From JAJVID01 sp035714085 (lineage in GTDB: Bacteria > Acidobacteriota > Blastocatellia > RBC074), in assembly GCA_035714085.1 (NCBI GenBank), contig DASTMP010000285.1, forward strand, positions 1 to 64,000: a stretch of 64,000 nt of DNA, written 5' to 3'. Numbering within the stretch: the stretch's first letter is position 1; each line of letters begins with the position of its first letter. Under the pieces are notes generated by a model that was not told where the DNA came from, did no database searches, and saw nothing but the letters and a program-made list of their open reading frames with translations. Made by a program: the position numbers and the translations under genes. Shown here in pieces: positions 17,297-24,400 of the stretch.

Positions 17297-18844
17297 ATGC
17301 AAGACACCCGACGCTTTGCAAAACTCAGTCGCGCTCTCGGTTTGAGAGCGAACACCTGCCGCTTTTTGATCGGCGCCCTCGTCTTCACTCTGCTGATACC
17401 GCTCACGGATTGCAATGTCAAAAAGACTGTTCGATTGGATCCGTCGGAAGTGAAGGAACCAGGAAAAGAGAGGATTGTCGGGATCACCACCACCGACGGC
17501 CAGGACGTTCGTTTCGATTCGAGCGGGGCTACTGTGAGGGGCGATACGCTCCAGGCATCCGTCAACGGAGCGCCGTATCAGATCACTACTAACCGGGTGC
17601 AGCGGTTATGGATTGAACGAAAAGAACTGTCGAAGGCGCGCACTATCGGCCTCATCGCTGGCGTGGCCGCTGGCGTCCTTATCGCGGGTGTGGCCATCGC
17701 GCTGGCTACCAAGCAATCCTGTCCCTTCATCTACTCCTGGGATGGCTCGGAGTATGTCTTCGACGGCGAGCCATACGGCGGCGCGGTTACGCGAGGTCTT
17801 GAGCGGGACGATTATTCCGAACTCGAACACCTTCGCGCGGAGAATGGCCTTTATCGTTTGATGGTCACAAACGAAGTGCCGGAGACGCAGTACACCAACC
17901 TGATGGAGCTGCAGGTGGTCGACCATCCGGCGGCGACGCGTGTGGTGGCCGACGAGTGGGGCGGGTTCCACGTCCTTGCCGAGCCCCAACGCCTGACCTC
18001 AGCCAGAGACAATCAGGGACGCGACCTGCTTCCCTGGTTGGTGACGACTGATCGGGTCATCTGGGAAGCTCCGCCGGTTCTCGACGCCAACGGCGGCGTG
18101 CGACAGGAGATCGTCCTGACTTTTCCGAAGCCGAAGAGAGCGACGCGCGCCAGACTGGTGGCGAATGTGGCTACCGGGTTGTGGGGATCCGGAATGATCA
18201 AAGAGATGCTCAAGTTACGCGGACGTGACCTGGAGTCCTGGTACGCTTCGATGGACAGCGATCGAACGCAATCCGCCGCCCTCTTCGCATGGATACTCAG
18301 AGAAGAGCTGTTTGCGCTCAAGCTCGAAGTCGAAGAACCCGACGGATGGAAACATCGGGGAACCCTGCCCGGCGGAGGTCCGTTCATCGCCGAAGATCGG
18401 GTCGTCGCTCTCGACGTGAGCCGGGCGACGGGTGATCAACTGCGCATCCGAATACGCCCGCCGGTCGGTTTCTGGGCGCTCAACTCTTTCGCAGTTGATT
18501 ATGGAGCTGACCAATCGCCGATCGTGGAGAAGGTTCATCCGATAAAGGCCTGGAATGACGGAGATCGGGATCTACTGGCCGAACTGTCGAAGACGGATGA
18601 CGCTTATTACGACATGCCAAACGTAGGCGACCGGGCCTGGGTTAACTTTCCAGCCCCGCCGCCGCGTCCGGGAATGGAGCGGACCGTCTTCCTGCACAGT
18701 AGAGGTTATTATCGGCTTCATCTGACCGGCAGCGGTAACCCAGACCTCGCCACCTTAGAGCAAATCGGCAATACTCCGGACGCCGCGGCGCGCTTCGCCG
18801 TCAAACGATACGGCGAGCGGCGAGTGGCGCAGGCGTCGAAGTGA
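17297..18844 (+). CDS. Large putative lipoprotein of unknown function
   Basis: 515 residues from ATG 17297 (GGAGG site). A hydrophobic segment (about 23-36) ends in LTDC (Cys39), a plausible lipobox. A KH-type beta domain (about 48-105) is followed by a Gly/Ala-rich hydrophobic segment (about 118-137) and then a conserved-looking block, SCPFIYSWDGSEYVFDGEPY (about 140-160), that I have seen in uncharacterised proteins of Bacteroidetes and Acidobacteria. The remaining 350 residues are beta-rich with no motif I recognise. It follows the sialidase-like gene on the same strand. I do not assign a function. Confidence 0.65.
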   Translation: MQDTRRFAKLSRALGLRANTCRFLIGALVFTLLIPLTDCNVKKTVRLDPSEVKEPGKERIVGITTTDGQDVRFDSSGATVRGDTLQASVNGAPYQITTNRVQRLWIERKELSKARTIGLIAGVAAGVLIAGVAIALATKQSCPFIYSWDGSEYVFDGEPYGGAVTRGLERDDYSELEHLRAENGLYRLMVTNEVPETQYTNLMELQVVDHPAATRVVADEWGGFHVLAEPQRLTSARDNQGRDLLPWLVTTDRVIWEAPPVLDANGGVRQEIVLTFPKPKRATRARLVANVATGLWGSGMIKEMLKLRGRDLESWYASMDSDRTQSAALFAWILREELFALKLEVEEPDGWKHRGTLPGGGPFIAEDRVVALDVSRATGDQLRIRIRPPVGFWALNSFAVDYGADQSPIVEKVHPIKAWNDGDRDLLAELSKTDDAYYDMPNVGDRAWVNFPAPPPRPGMERTVFLHSRGYYRLHLTGSGNPDLATLEQIGNTPDAAARFAVKRYGERRVAQASK

Positions 18845-18854
18845 TTGATGGTCT

Positions 18855-18914
18855 CATTTTCCTGTCTGATCTCGTTTCTTTATCAGCCAATCGAATAGAT
18901 CAGACAGGAAAATG
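18855..18914 (+). terminator. 18-base perfect stem after the lipoprotein gene
   Basis: Bases 18855-18872 pair perfectly with 18897-18914 around a 24-base loop, 10 bases after the stop codon. Its right arm is also the start of the region shared with the first TPR gene. Confidence 0.55.
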
Positions 18915-19403
18915 GAAGACAGAAAAATTGAAAAATTCCCGCTATCTTCCCGGCCTCTTCGCCAAGCGCCCTTTGTGACTGACCTCTTCGCCGTTCACTC
19001 ATTGAGCTAATGTCCAGCGCCGAGTAAATGATCTCCGTTTTTTGATTCGCTATCACATTCTCGCCTGAAATACACAATGAACAGGTCGCATCAGCAGCTT
19101 TTCTCCGAACGTTTTCCTCGCCGGCGGAGTAAATATTTTTAGCGGCGCGGATTGGCTGAACAGACTTGCGATTGCGGCTTGCGGCGGCCTCACTCACATT
19201 CGCGCTACCAAAACAATCAACCCACCGGCTCGCGTAAGCGAGCGGCGCATCACGCGACCAATGCCCGCTTACCCAGGCCGTAGTGCGCCATTACGTGGAG
19301 TCGTTCATTCTGCGGTGAGCGACGCCATAAAAGAATGAAACCTCGCCAAGTAGGCGCCGAATAATTTCGGCGTCTACTTGGCGAGGTTTCGGAGGAGCTG
19401 GGT
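18856..19403 (+). repeat. Upstream region shared with the first TPR gene (copy 2)
   Basis: Counterpart of 11416-11876. Compared with copy 1 it has about 75 extra bases immediately before the ribosome site, and these contain the palindrome at 19337-19390. No gene is visible in it. Confidence 0.7.
19337..19390. repeat. Palindrome with 25-base arms beside a ribosome site
   Basis: 19337-19361 pairs with 19366-19390 (one mismatch) around a TAAT loop. The right arm ends at the GGAGG that serves ATG 19404. The first paralogue lacks it. Confidence 0.85.
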
Positions 19404-20345
19404 ATGAAACTTCACCTTATCGCGAAGGCTGCGATAGCTCTGAGTCTTCTTGCGTCGCCTTGTCTGGCTCAGGCTCCGCCCGTCGCGCATGATCATTTCG
19501 CCCGCGCGGGGTCGCGTTACCAGAAAGGCGATTTCGAGGGCGCGATCGCCGACTTCACCAAAGCCATCGAGATCAGCTCGCGTCTGGACAACCGCCAACG
19601 CGGCGATGATTGGCGCCACGAGACCGGCGCGGCGTCGAATTTTGACAAGGTCAGAGTACTCGATCCGCTGGCGGCGGCGGCATACGCAAATCGCGGGCTG
19701 GCGCGTTATCAACTCCGCGATTACGAGGGCGCTATCGCCGACTGCGACCGCGCGATCGCGATCAATCCGCGTCTCAGCGTCGCCTACAACAATCGCGGCA
19801 TCGCGCGCTACGCCTTGGAAGATTACGACCACGCGATCGCCGATTTCGACCGCGCGATCGCGATCGATCCGCGTGACGCTGAGACCTATAACAATCGCGG
19901 CAACGTATATGTGGATAAGAAAGAGCTTGATCGGGCCCTCGCCGATTTCGACCGCGCCCTCGCGCTCGATCCGCGCCTCACGTCGGTCTATTTCAATCGC
20001 GGCTTTGCGCGGCGCGAGAAAGGGAACGACGATGGCGCGTTGAAGGATTTCGACAAGGCTATCGCGATCGATCCGCGCTTCGCTTCGGGATACTACGGCC
20101 GCGCGGTGGCTCTGTGCGACAGGAATGAATTGGACCGCGCGATCAATGACTTCAATCGCGCCATCGAACTCGATCCGCGCTATGCTCTGGCTTACGGGAA
20201 CCGCGGGCTGGCTTTGCTGCGACAGGGCAAGGACGCCGAAGCCGAAAAGGATTTCGAGCGCGCCGTCGCGCTCAGGCCGGAATTGAAGGCGGAACTGGAG
20301 TTGAACGTCGAGAGAGCCAAGAAATGGAGGCAAACGAATCGCTGA
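19404..20345 (+). CDS. Exported TPR protein, paralogue 2
   Basis: 313 residues, signal peptide MKLHLIAKAAIALSLLASPC followed by LAQA, and the same seven TPR units of 34 residues as the product of 11877-12815. The two differ by scattered substitutions only. It starts at ATG 19404 with a GGAGGAG site placed directly after a long palindrome, which could hide the ribosome site in an mRNA hairpin. Role presumably a periplasmic protein-binding scaffold; partner unknown. Confidence 0.8.
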   Translation: MKLHLIAKAAIALSLLASPCLAQAPPVAHDHFARAGSRYQKGDFEGAIADFTKAIEISSRLDNRQRGDDWRHETGAASNFDKVRVLDPLAAAAYANRGLARYQLRDYEGAIADCDRAIAINPRLSVAYNNRGIARYALEDYDHAIADFDRAIAIDPRDAETYNNRGNVYVDKKELDRALADFDRALALDPRLTSVYFNRGFARREKGNDDGALKDFDKAIAIDPRFASGYYGRAVALCDRNELDRAINDFNRAIELDPRYALAYGNRGLALLRQGKDAEAEKDFERAVALRPELKAELELNVERAKKWRQTNR

Positions 20346-20483
20346 ATCGATCATTCGCCGCGCTTGCTTCGAAATAGTTGAGAGACTATATTACGCCACG
20401 TCATTGACCTCTTGAGGCAATGACACTGAACACGTTCCCATCAGAAAGCGCCCCTCACCGGAACACGATCCCCCTACCAGAAC

Positions 20484-20512
20484 TTGACACCCGCAGATAA
20501 CCTGATTATCTG
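20484..20512 (+). promoter_or_regulatory. Candidate promoter with overlapping dyad
   Basis: TTGACA (20484-20489) lies 17 bases before TATCTG (20507-20512). A dyad with 7-base arms CAGATAA (20494-20500) and TTATCTG (20506-20512) overlaps the promoter and could bind a regulator. It is 48 bases upstream of the sugar dehydrogenase start. Confidence 0.4.
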
Positions 20513-20559
20513 TCAGATGACATCAGCCTGTCGCAGTTGACATAAAGGAGGACTGCCCT

Positions 20560-21852
20560 GTGAGAACTCGAATTCTGATCATAATTATTGCGCTGGCCGC
20601 CCTTCTCCCAGGTTGTGGGGGGAAGTTTCAAATCGGGCCGCTGCCGTCTCCGCCGCAGCTGCCACCGGTCATCAAGGACGAATTAGTGACGAACGTCGGC
20701 GCGCCTACCGCTATCGCCTTTACGCCCGACGGGAGGTTATTGATCACGACCCAGAGCGGGCAATTACGCGTCTACCAGAACGGAAATCTGCTGGGCGCGC
20801 CGGCGCTCGACTTGAGCAGCCGAGTTTGCGCCAACAGCGAACGCGGGCTGCTTGGCGTCGCTATAGATCCGGATTTTGCGAACAATAATTTCATCTACCT
20901 CTACTACACCTTCAATAAGTTCGCGACTTGTCCGACCGGACAACCGACCAATGCGCTTAACCCGGTCAACCGGGTCTCCCGATTCATCTTCGGCGGCGAC
21001 AACCTCGTCATCCCGGGGAGCGAGATCGTACTCATTGATAATATTCTCTCGCCCAACGGCAACCACAATGGAGGAGACCTGCAATTCGGCAAGGACGGAT
21101 TCCTTTACGTCAGCGTCGGCGACGGCGGCGCTGACTACGCGGGCGACAGCGGTGGAGGCGGGGCGAATGACGCGGCGCGCGACAGGAATGTGTTACTCGG
21201 CAAGATCCTGCGCATCACGCGTGACGGTCTCATCCCGCCGACCAATCCTTTCCAGGGGGCGAATAGCGCGCGATGCAACACGACCGGCATGACGATGGCG
21301 GGTAATTCGTGCCAGGAGACTTTCGCCTGGGGCTTGCGCAATCCGTTTCGCCTCGCTTTCGATCCGAACGCCGCCGTAACCAGGTTCTTCATCAACGACG
21401 TCGGCCAAAGCGCCTGGGAAGAGATTGATGAGGGAATTTCGGGCGCCGATTACGGATGGAACATTCGCGAAGGGCCTTGCGCCAACGGCTCAACGACTAA
21501 CTGCGGCCCGCAGCCCTCCGGGTTGACCAACCCGATCTTCGCCTACCAACATACCAGCGACTGCGGCGCAACCGGAGTCGCTGGCAATTCGATCACCGGC
21601 GGCGCGTTCGTGCCGAGGGGCGTATGGCCGGCCCAATATGAAGGCGCCTACCTGTTTGGCGAGTTCATTTGCGGAAAGATATTTCAACTGTCGCCGAACG
21701 GCGCCGGCGACTTTACGGCGAGCGAATTCAGGACGGGGCTGGGCTCCAGCAGCGCCGTGACTATGATCTTTGGTCCACACCAGAACACGCAGGCGCTTTA
21801 CTACACGACCTTTGCGGGCGGCGGTCAGGTGCGCCGCATAAGCATTAATTGA
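20560..21852 (+). CDS. PQQ-dependent sugar dehydrogenase (YliI/sGDH-like), lipoprotein
   Basis: 430 residues from GTG 20560, eight bases after AAGGAGGA. The N-terminus (hydrophobic IIIIALAALLPGC) is a lipoprotein signal. The mature part has the six-bladed propeller signature of soluble aldose dehydrogenases: PTAIAFTPDGRLLITTQSGQ, RGLLGVAIDPDF, NHNGGDLQFGKDGFLYVSVG, GLRNPFRLAFDP and INDVGQSAWEEIDEG. The family oxidises aldoses with PQQ in the periplasm; the His of NHNGG and the Arg of GLRNPFR are the expected conserved positions. Several paired cysteines suggest disulfides. It stands alone. Confidence 0.87.
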   Translation: MRTRILIIIIALAALLPGCGGKFQIGPLPSPPQLPPVIKDELVTNVGAPTAIAFTPDGRLLITTQSGQLRVYQNGNLLGAPALDLSSRVCANSERGLLGVAIDPDFANNNFIYLYYTFNKFATCPTGQPTNALNPVNRVSRFIFGGDNLVIPGSEIVLIDNILSPNGNHNGGDLQFGKDGFLYVSVGDGGADYAGDSGGGGANDAARDRNVLLGKILRITRDGLIPPTNPFQGANSARCNTTGMTMAGNSCQETFAWGLRNPFRLAFDPNAAVTRFFINDVGQSAWEEIDEGISGADYGWNIREGPCANGSTTNCGPQPSGLTNPIFAYQHTSDCGATGVAGNSITGGAFVPRGVWPAQYEGAYLFGEFICGKIFQLSPNGAGDFTASEFRTGLGSSSAVTMIFGPHQNTQALYYTTFAGGGQVRRISIN

Positions 21853-22258
21853 CCGGTTATGCGGGCTTTCATATGTATGAAGACTATTAGGCGCCGCAGG
21901 ACACCGCAGAGCAATGAAGGAATTCTCCGTGTTCTGCGGCGCCTATTCGTCCAGATGAAAACCGCTGTAGATTTTCGCGATGCCCCACGATTTGGTGAGA
22001 GGTGTTTGTGCGTTCATCGCTGTATCTGGCATTCATTGGAGTGAGTGTGCCCAGAGAGGCCATGAGCGACCCGCCACCCCTGATGGCATAGCGGAGTCCT
22101 CGGAGCGGAGCCGGTGTGGGCGAGCGCAATACTATTACTCGCGTTCGCAGCGCCTTCTCTTCCGAATTTTTCTGTTTTATCGACTGGCCGATTGTGGTAT
22201 AAGTGAAACGACCTGATGAAAGGCACCAGCCCCTCATCAAGTCTCACCAACGAGCACA
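21853..22258. other. Gene-free stretch before tnpB
   Basis: It contains an inverted repeat (21888-21904 with 21929-21945, one mismatch) 36 bases after the dehydrogenase stop, which could act as its terminator. The rest (21950-22258) presumably includes the left end of the TnpB element, but no end can be fixed by eye. Confidence 0.5.
21888..21945. repeat. Inverted repeat with 17-base arms
   Basis: Arms 21888-21904 and 21929-21945 pair with one mismatch around 24 bases. GGCGCC-cored, like the palindromes at 8439 and 19337, but of different sequence. Confidence 0.7.
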
Positions 22259-23476
22259 ATGATTGAGGCATTGCACACGATGGCTCATTCTGAAGATACC
22301 ACAATCAAGACTTTCGAGTTCAAGCTTCGCATCAACAAAGCCTTTGTCGAAACCATCGAGCGCGAGCTTGAACATTCCCGCCAAATCTACAACGCCGCTC
22401 TTGCCGAGCGGATCTCTTGTTACCGGATCACGGGCGCATCCCTCGGTTACAGTGAGCAATCGCGCCACCTGACTGAAGCTCGCGACTTGCCAGAAGTAAA
22501 GAATCATTTGCGGGCAATCCAGCAAGACGCCCTTGAACGTCTCGACGAAGCTTTCGAGGGCTTCTTTCGGCGCGTTCGGAATGGAGAGAAGCCGGGATTC
22601 CCCAGATTCAAGGGCAAAGACCGCTATCACACCTTCTCGCAAAAATATGAGAAGGTTCGACCCTGCCCGATCAAAGGCGACAAACTTACGGTTCCGGGCG
22701 TTGGCACATGTCGCGTCCGGCTCTCCCGCCCGATTGAAGGACAATGCAAACAGCTTCGGATCACACGCCGTGTTGACGGCTGGTATGCTTTGATTGTTTG
22801 CGAGGCGCACAAACCTGATCCATTGCCGCCGACCGGACAGACCGTCGGAGTAGATGTCGGCATTAGCAGTTTCGCCACGCTCTCGAACGGCGAAGAGATT
22901 GAGAATCCGCGCCATCTCAAGAGCGCGCTGGAGAACCTGCAAAGACAGCAGCGGCGACTTTCGCGCAGACAGAAGGGATCGAAGCGGCGCGCGAAGCAGA
23001 GAATCAAAGTGGCCAAGGCGCATTTGAAAGTCTCGCGCTGTCGCAAGGATTTTCACCACAAGGTATCTCGCGATCTGGTCAGGCGTTTTGACGCAATCAC
23101 GGTCGAGGATTTGAACATCCGCGGGATGGTCAAGAATCGCCGTCTCGCCCGAGCAATCAGCGACGTAGCCTGGGGGCGCTTTTTCACGATGACGAAAGGC
23201 AAAGCTGAGAACGCTGGCCGGACGTTTGAAAGAGTGGACCCAAGATACACTAGCCAGATTTGCAGCAACTGCGGCCACCGACAAAAGATGCCGCTAGCCG
23301 TTCGTGTATACGAATGCGGCAAGTGTGGATTTGTAATAGGCCGTGATCATAACTCTGCAATCACGATCGATAGGGCTGGGCAAGCCCGAATCAACGCCCG
23401 TGGAGAGCGACAGCGTTCAATGAAGCGGGAACACGTTAGCAGAACTCAGTTGGAACCCCGGCAGGGTGGGAACTGA
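22259..23476 (+). CDS. tnpB: TnpB (IS200/IS605 family RNA-guided nuclease)
   Basis: 405 residues from ATG 22259 (ATG 22280 is equally possible), the usual length. RuvC-like motifs are all present: Asp in VGVDVGIS (about 199), Glu in TVEDLNIRGM (about 283) and Asp in GRDHNSA (about 363). A zinc finger with CSNC and CGKC lies between the last two. TnpB is the omega-RNA-guided DNA endonuclease that helps IS200/IS605 elements persist at donor sites. No tnpA transposase lies nearby, so this is a solitary tnpB (IS1341-like). The guide RNA would be expected to overlap the 3' end of the gene. The catalytic set looks intact, so the protein may be active. Confidence 0.9.
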   Translation: MIEALHTMAHSEDTTIKTFEFKLRINKAFVETIERELEHSRQIYNAALAERISCYRITGASLGYSEQSRHLTEARDLPEVKNHLRAIQQDALERLDEAFEGFFRRVRNGEKPGFPRFKGKDRYHTFSQKYEKVRPCPIKGDKLTVPGVGTCRVRLSRPIEGQCKQLRITRRVDGWYALIVCEAHKPDPLPPTGQTVGVDVGISSFATLSNGEEIENPRHLKSALENLQRQQRRLSRRQKGSKRRAKQRIKVAKAHLKVSRCRKDFHHKVSRDLVRRFDAITVEDLNIRGMVKNRRLARAISDVAWGRFFTMTKGKAENAGRTFERVDPRYTSQICSNCGHRQKMPLAVRVYECGKCGFVIGRDHNSAITIDRAGQARINARGERQRSMKREHVSRTQLEPRQGGN

Positions 23477-23500
23477 GCGCTATTTCTGCGAACGCGACGC
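23300..23500 (+). ncRNA. Expected position of the TnpB omega-RNA
   Basis: By analogy with characterised TnpB elements, the guide RNA scaffold spans the tnpB 3' end and the element right end. A hairpin (CTCAGTT at 23445-23451 with AACTGAG at 23471-23477) covers the stop codon. Boundaries and guide are not determined; this is inference. Confidence 0.3.
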
Positions 23501-23695
23501 CAACTTTCTATTCAATCAGCCGGTGATCGACGCGCGCAAGCCGCTGAAATCAATGTCCACCTTCTGGCGCAACGCCAATGCTTGACCATTAAGCCACGGT
23601 TGATCGATGATTCGCCCGGCTCGAATCGGCAAGCAGCCGTCAACGTCCGATTCGTTCCTGTTTTAAACCGGTAAACGCGATTCGGATTTAACGCC
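23477..23695. other. Short gene-free stretch between tnpB and the STAND gene
   Basis: Just after tnpB one frame reads about 35 sense-like codons (RYFCERDANFLFNQ and on) to a TGA at 23584. It could be the tail of an interrupted gene, but I do not recognise it. Confidence 0.3.
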
Positions 23696-24364
23696 ATGCC
23701 TTTAGCCAAAAAAACACAAACCTGGATCAAGCGACCGCAGGAAGATAAGTTCCTCGATCTGATGGTACAGAGCGAGATGCGCGTCTGGTCAATAAGCGGG
23801 CCGGGCGGAGCCGGAAAATCCAGCCTACTTCAGAAGTTTCTGGAGCATTGCAAAGCGCAGGAGGTTCCCGCATTGCTGCTAGATCCGTCGAAAGAAACGA
23901 CCGATCATGCGACAACCGTTCTGAGCAATCTGCATTCGGTCTCAGCCGCAAATTTCAAGACCACGCAGGAAAAACTCAGCGAGATGTATCGCAGCGCAAC
24001 CGCCATCGCCGGAGAATACGCTCCGCAGGCCGAAAACGCCTGGGCGTTGCTGCAACAGGCCGAAGAGGACAAAAACCTTGGCCTGGTTCTTTCGACTGTC
24101 AAAGGGTTGGCCAAGCTCGGCTATCAGGCGTACAAATCCGAAGAGATGCAGCGGCTCAAGAAGCTTGCGCAATCGCCCGAAGAGTCGCTCTGGCGCGCCT
24201 TCAAAGAAGACGTTGAGAACAAAAAGCATGGCGTGATCCTGATCGACACTTACGAAAAGTCGGTTTCGGCGCAATGGCGCAGCCGGTTGCGATTCGCCCA
24301 GGATGGGGATTTCAGCACGCCGCAGGGGAAATATGAGGATCGGCCTTATCAATTCAGAGAGTAG
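23696..24364 (+). CDS. STAND-type ATPase, N-terminal part, ended by an in-frame TAG
   Basis: 222 residues. After the opening TQTWIKRPQED there is a Walker A motif SGPGGAGKSSL (about 32-42) and a Walker B-like HGVILIDTYEK (about 180-190), which make this the NTPase domain of a STAND signalling protein. The frame stops at TAG 24362-24364 and continues immediately in the same frame into the downstream piece (IGGIANFFNDAPVLMVFAGR), so the two pieces were one gene of 1270 codons. The affected codon is probably a mutated Trp or Gln codon. STAND ATPases with repeat sensors act as threat or protein sensors, often in defence or regulated death; that role here is inference. Confidence 0.75.
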   Translation: MPLAKKTQTWIKRPQEDKFLDLMVQSEMRVWSISGPGGAGKSSLLQKFLEHCKAQEVPALLLDPSKETTDHATTVLSNLHSVSAANFKTTQEKLSEMYRSATAIAGEYAPQAENAWALLQQAEEDKNLGLVLSTVKGLAKLGYQAYKSEEMQRLKKLAQSPEESLWRAFKEDVENKKHGVILIDTYEKSVSAQWRSRLRFAQDGDFSTPQGKYEDRPYQFRE

Positions 24365-24400
24365 ATCGGGGGGATAGCCAACTTCTTCAATGACGCGCCC

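Noticed and set aside
19374..20354. 326-codon minus-strand frame opposite TPR paralogue 2
   Set aside because: A similar shadow occurs opposite paralogue 1 because the coding repeats are alike; no independent support.
22244..23284. 346-codon open frame on the minus strand opposite tnpB
   Set aside because: The plus strand has all TnpB motifs; the antisense frame has none and no start signal.
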